Shown here: in pieces, positions 5,236 to 7,591 of the stretch
Numbering within the stretch: the first letter of the stretch is position 1
Layout: every line of letters starts with the position of its first letter
Assembly (NCBI GenBank): GCA_012515885.1
Contig: JAAYXN010000392.1
Span: forward strand, 1-7,591
Length of the DNA: 7,591 nt
Source of the DNA: Rhodococcus sp. (in: high G+C Gram-positive bacteria)
GTDB taxonomy: Bacteria; Actinomycetota; Actinomycetes; Mycobacteriales; Mycobacteriaceae
Reading direction: 5' to 3'
Position numbers and translations under genes: made by a program
Notes under the pieces: model-generated
Database searches by the model: none
Seen by the model: only the letters and a program-made list of their open reading frames with translations
What the model was told of the DNA's origin: nothing

Positions 5236-6070
5236 GGCCCCGCCTCACCGCATCGGCAACAGCAATGGCGTCGAGCGAGGCTTGTGCGTCGTGAACACGC
5301 ACCCCCCACGCTCCGTTCATTGCGGCGATCGCTGAAATGACGGCGGTAGCCGTTTCACGGCCGCCGGCTGGTCGCGGCTCTCCCGCAACATCGGTCAACA
5401 GGGCACCGAGGAAACGTTTACGAGACGCACCGATGAGGACGGGGAAACCGAGCCCCACCAGCTCCGGCAGTGCATGCAGCAACTCCCAGTTGTGGTCGGC
5501 GTTCTTCGCGAATCCGAGACCCGGGTCGAGGAGCAGGTTTTCTTGCTGCACACCAGCTTCGAGTGCCCGGTCTACCTGGACCAACAGTTCCTCAGTAACT
5601 TCTGACACGACGTTCTCGTAGTGGGCGGCGTCTCCGTCGTGACGGTAATCCTGAGCGGACCGCCAGTGCATCAAAATCCATGGCACGTTCGCGGCCGCCA
5701 CCACGGACGCCATGTCCGCATCTGCGCGGCCACCGGAGACGTCGTTGACGATGGTAGCGCCCGCTTCGATCGCCGCGGACGCAACCGAAGCGCGCATGGT
5801 GTCGACGCTGACGCAAATACCTTCGGCAACGAGATCACGGATCACAGGCACGACCCGGGCTGCTTCAACGTCCGGATCAACACGGGTAGCGCCGGGCCGC
5901 GTGGACTCGCCGCCCACGTCGACAACATCAACACCGAGCTTGACCAGTTCCACACCGTGCGTGACGGCCGCATCGCGATCAAGGTACTGGCCCCCGTCCG
6001 AGAACGAATCGCTCGTGACGTTGAGGACTCCCATCACGGCGGTACGTCCAGGCGCGGGTATCAGGCTCAT
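5228..6070 (-). CDS. folP: Dihydropteroate synthase
   Basis: FolP condenses 6-hydroxymethyl-dihydropterin pyrophosphate with p-aminobenzoate to dihydropteroate, and is the sulfonamide target. 280 residues, a complete TIM barrel. Motifs: MGVLNVTSDSFSDGG (13-27) with the metal/pyrophosphate Asn17; GGESTRPG (53-60), the flexible pABA-site loop with Ser-Thr-Arg intact; SVDT (88-91) with Asp90; NDVSGG (109-114); LMHWR (133-137), where Trp replaces the more common Met as I recall for mycobacterial FolP1; DPGLGFAK (182-189); GASRKRF (214-220) with Lys218; and RVHD (258-261). These fit the functional FolP1 class rather than the divergent FolP2 paralogue. The start overlaps the folE stop in ATGA (6067-6070) and no ribosome site is visible, so coupling to folE is likely. 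No obvious known sulfonamide-resistance change is seen in the loops. Confidence 0.97.
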   Translation of the reverse strand: MSLIPAPGRTAVMGVLNVTSDSFSDGGQYLDRDAAVTHGVELVKLGVDVVDVGGESTRPGATRVDPDVEAARVVPVIRDLVAEGICVSVDTMRASVASAAIEAGATIVNDVSGGRADADMASVVAAANVPWILMHWRSAQDYRHDGDAAHYENVVSEVTEELLVQVDRALEAGVQQENLLLDPGLGFAKNADHNWELLHALPELVGLGFPVLIGASRKRFLGALLTDVAGEPRPAGGRETATAVISAIAAMNGAWGVRVHDAQASLDAIAVADAVRRGHV

Positions 6071-6768
6071 TTGCGAAGAATCAGGTCCAGAGCCTCAGCG
6101 CGCGAGGCTGCGCTCGATTGCAACGTGCCGCGCACCGCGGACGTTGTGGTGCGGGCACCTGGTTTACGAATGCCACGCATCGCCATGCAGAGGTGTTCAG
6201 CTTCCACAACGACGATGACGCCGCGCGGATCCAGTTTGCGCATCATGGCGTCGGCGACCTGGCTGGTGAGGCGTTCTTGAACCTGGGGACGCTTGGCGTA
6301 GAGGTCGACGAGGCGGGCGAGCTTCGACAGGCCGGTGACCCGGCCGGTCGGTCCGGGGATGTATCCGACGTGCGCGACACCATGGAACGACACCAAATGG
6401 TGCTCGCACGTGGAAAACATGGGGATGTCTTTGACCACGACGAGTTCCTGGTGACCCTCATCGAACGTGGTGTTGAGCACCGCGTCCGGGTCGGTGTAGA
6501 GGCCGGCGAACACTTCGCGGTAGGCCCGCGCCACCCGCGACGGGGTGTCGAGGAGCCCGGGTCGGCTTGGGTCTTCGCCCACGGCGAGGAGTAGTTCCCG
6601 CACCGCAGCTTCTGCGCGTGCCTGATCGAACGGACGACCGGTGGCGATGGCGACCTCGTCGCCATCGCTTGCCGCGCTACCTGCAATGACCTCGTCGAGG
6701 TCGGTGCGTGACACCTCGTCGAGGCCGCTAGCACCGCGACCTTCACTGCTCACGTCGTTGACGGACAA
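6067..6768 (-). CDS. folE: GTP cyclohydrolase I (FolE1 type)
   Basis: FolE converts GTP to 7,8-dihydroneopterin triphosphate, the first committed step of folate synthesis. 233 residues. The catalytic core begins near RPFDQARAEAAVRELL (45-60). STCEHHL (119-125) gives Cys121, catalytic His123 and zinc ligand His124. GLSKLARLVDLYAKRPQVQE spans 146-165. EAEHLCMAMRGIRKPG (189-204) provides catalytic His192 and the third zinc ligand Cys194. This is therefore the zinc-dependent type I enzyme, not the IB form. The first 45 residues are acidic, Ser/Gly/Asp-rich and about 30 longer than the M. tuberculosis protein as I recall it. The start codon is TTG at 6766-6768, chosen because GGAGGAG sits 7 nt upstream. 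In-frame GTG codons at 6753 and 6714 lack such a site. It lies 54 nt after ftsH and overlaps folP by 4 nt. Confidence 0.96.
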   Translation of the reverse strand: MSVNDVSSEGRGASGLDEVSRTDLDEVIAGSAASDGDEVAIATGRPFDQARAEAAVRELLLAVGEDPSRPGLLDTPSRVARAYREVFAGLYTDPDAVLNTTFDEGHQELVVVKDIPMFSTCEHHLVSFHGVAHVGYIPGPTGRVTGLSKLARLVDLYAKRPQVQERLTSQVADAMMRKLDPRGVIVVVEAEHLCMAMRGIRKPGARTTTSAVRGTLQSSAASRAEALDLILRK

Positions 6769-6775
6769 CCGAACA

Positions 6776-6782
6776 CTCCTCC
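6776..6782 (-). promoter_or_regulatory. Strong ribosome binding site for folE, fixing a TTG start
   Basis: The minus strand reads GGAGGAG, then a 7-nt spacer TGTTCGG, then TTG at 6768. It is the strongest Shine-Dalgarno in the window. An ATG that overlaps it (6784-6782) is out of frame with folE, so TTG is the only well-placed initiator for the folE frame. Confidence 0.75.
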
Positions 6783-6822
6783 ATCACCGGGGCCGTACGC
6801 CCGCTGCCTTATGTCGCACCGA

Positions 6823-7591
6823 TCAGCGACTGCCAGTCGGACCGTTCTTCCCATCCTGGGGTTGCTGTGCGGTTCCAGTGTCCCGCGGCGGCCAGCCTGG
6901 CGCTGACCAACCTGACGGGGCGCCGTAGTCGGGACGCTGATCGGGAGCACCCTGCGGGTAGGACCCGGGAGCAGGCTGGGCGGGAGCTGCGTGACGGCCT
7001 TCAGCTGACGCTGGCTGGTGACCGTTGCTCGGTGCCTGTTCCGACGTGGGCGCACCTGCACCGCTGTAGGCGGGTTCCGGTGCGGCCTCCGGGGGCCACG
7101 GCTCGCCGCGTTCGACTGCCAACTCCCCCGGAGTCTTGATCGGCGGCTTGTCTGACGGCACGCGGTCACCGAAATCGTTGAACAGCGTGATCCGCGGACG
7201 CTTTTCGACTGAGGTGAAGATCTGCTCAAGGTCCTTGCGGGTCAAGGTTTCCCGCTCCAAGAGTTCCTTCGCCAGAGTGTCGAGGACGTCGCGGTACTCG
7301 TTGAGGATAGACCAGGCTTCAGTGTGCGCGGCCTCAATGAGGTTGCGCACCTCTTCGTCGATCTCGCGAGCAACTTCATGCGAGTAGTCCGACTGCTTGC
7401 CCATCGAACGACCCAGGAACGGATCTCCGCCTTCCTGCCCGTAACGGACAGCACCCAGCTTGGCGCTCATGCCGTATTCGGTGACCATGGCGCGCGCGAT
7501 CTTGGTAGCCATGTCGATATCGGACGAGGCACCCGTGGTCGGCTCGTGGAACACCAATTCCTCAGCGGCGCGTCCACCCATAGCCATCACG
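6823..7591 (-). CDS. ftsH: ATP-dependent zinc metalloprotease FtsH (C-terminal part; 5' end beyond window)
   Basis: FtsH is a hexameric inner-membrane AAA+ protease that degrades damaged and regulatory proteins. Only about 255 residues are in view; the membrane segments, AAA module and HExxH motif lie beyond 7591. Counting from the first full codon at 7590: MGGRAAEELVF (4-14), then TTGASSDIDMAT (18-29), in which Asp24 is the expected third zinc ligand, then VTEYGMSAKLG (36-46), DPFLGRSM (56-63) and the helical peptidase end to about 165. The segment VEKRPRITLFNDFGDRVPS (128-146) is typical of actinobacterial FtsH. The last 90 residues are a Pro/Gln/Gly/Ala-rich, probably disordered cytosolic tail ending GKNGPTGSR. 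The GTG at the window edge is an internal codon, not a start. The 54-nt gap to folE makes read-through into the folate operon possible. Confidence 0.97.
   Translation of the reverse strand, partial: VMAMGGRAAEELVFHEPTTGASSDIDMATKIARAMVTEYGMSAKLGAVRYGQEGGDPFLGRSMGKQSDYSHEVAREIDEEVRNLIEAAHTEAWSILNEYRDVLDTLAKELLERETLTRKDLEQIFTSVEKRPRITLFNDFGDRVPSDKPPIKTPGELAVERGEPWPPEAAPEPAYSGAGAPTSEQAPSNGHQPASAEGRHAAPAQPAPGSYPQGAPDQRPDYGAPSGWSAPGWPPRDTGTAQQPQDGKNGPTGSR

Noticed and set aside
5621..6280. Plus-strand frame of 219 codons opposite folP/folE
   Set aside because: It runs across the folP-folE junction against two certain genes; His/Arg/Gly-rich composition with no fold or ribosome site.
6118..6594. 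Plus-strand frame of 158 codons opposite folE
   Set aside because: Antisense shadow of the conserved GTP cyclohydrolase core.
6790..6802. GGGC/GCCC inverted repeat in the ftsH-folE gap, considered as a terminator
   Set aside because: Only a 4-bp stem around a self-complementary CGTACG-type loop, no T-run; too weak to call.
1..7591. Search for an undescribed multi-gene system, mobile element, CRISPR or RNA gene
   Set aside because: All genes fit a conserved housekeeping cluster in one orientation; no transposase, integrase, terminal repeats, spacer-repeat pattern or tRNA-like sequence was seen.

Overview
The window is a high-GC stretch in which every credible gene lies on the minus strand. 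Gene content and order match the folate-pantothenate cluster of mycolic-acid actinobacteria (order Mycobacteriales). Read in the direction of transcription (high to low coordinate) it is ftsH (3' end), folE, folP, folB, folK, a DUF3180 membrane protein, a proline-rich DUF6779-type membrane protein, a Rossmann/DUF2520 protein, panC and panD (5' end). From memory this is the layout of M. tuberculosis Rv3610c to Rv3601c. The protein sequences look like a related genus rather than Mycobacterium itself, but I cannot name the genus from sequence alone.

Layout: (1) 6823-7591 is the C-terminal part of the membrane protease FtsH, with a proline/glutamine-rich actinobacterial tail. (2) 4325-6768 holds folE-folP-folB-folK, four folate-biosynthesis genes with every junction overlapping (4, 8 and 1 nt). 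folE is read from a TTG codon behind a strong Shine-Dalgarno. (3) 3861-4325 encodes a four-helix DUF3180 protein overlapping folK by 1 nt. (4) 2300-3793 encodes a 497-residue protein with two membrane helices, a coiled coil, short tandem repeats, a long proline-rich region and arginine patches. Its start has the geometry of a leaderless transcript. (5) A 192-nt gap at 2108-2299 holds inverted repeats and a possible promoter. (6) 1181-2107, 255-1184 and 1-186 are the DUF2520 protein, pantothenate synthetase and the N-terminal part of aspartate 1-decarboxylase.

How the genes work together: FolE, FolB, FolP and FolK, with enzymes not in the window, make dihydropteroate from GTP and p-aminobenzoate. 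PanD makes beta-alanine and PanC joins it to pantoate to give pantothenate, the coenzyme A precursor. The two pathways meet at PanB (not in the window), which uses 5,10-methylenetetrahydrofolate to make ketopantoate. The DUF2520 protein is a putative NAD(P)-dependent enzyme next to panC, and its role is open.

This is conserved housekeeping DNA. I see no mobile element, CRISPR array, RNA gene or defence system, and no gap over 300 bases. What deserves a second look is limited to the three poorly characterised proteins (DUF2520, DUF6779-type, DUF3180), the leaderless start, and the structured gap before the pan genes.
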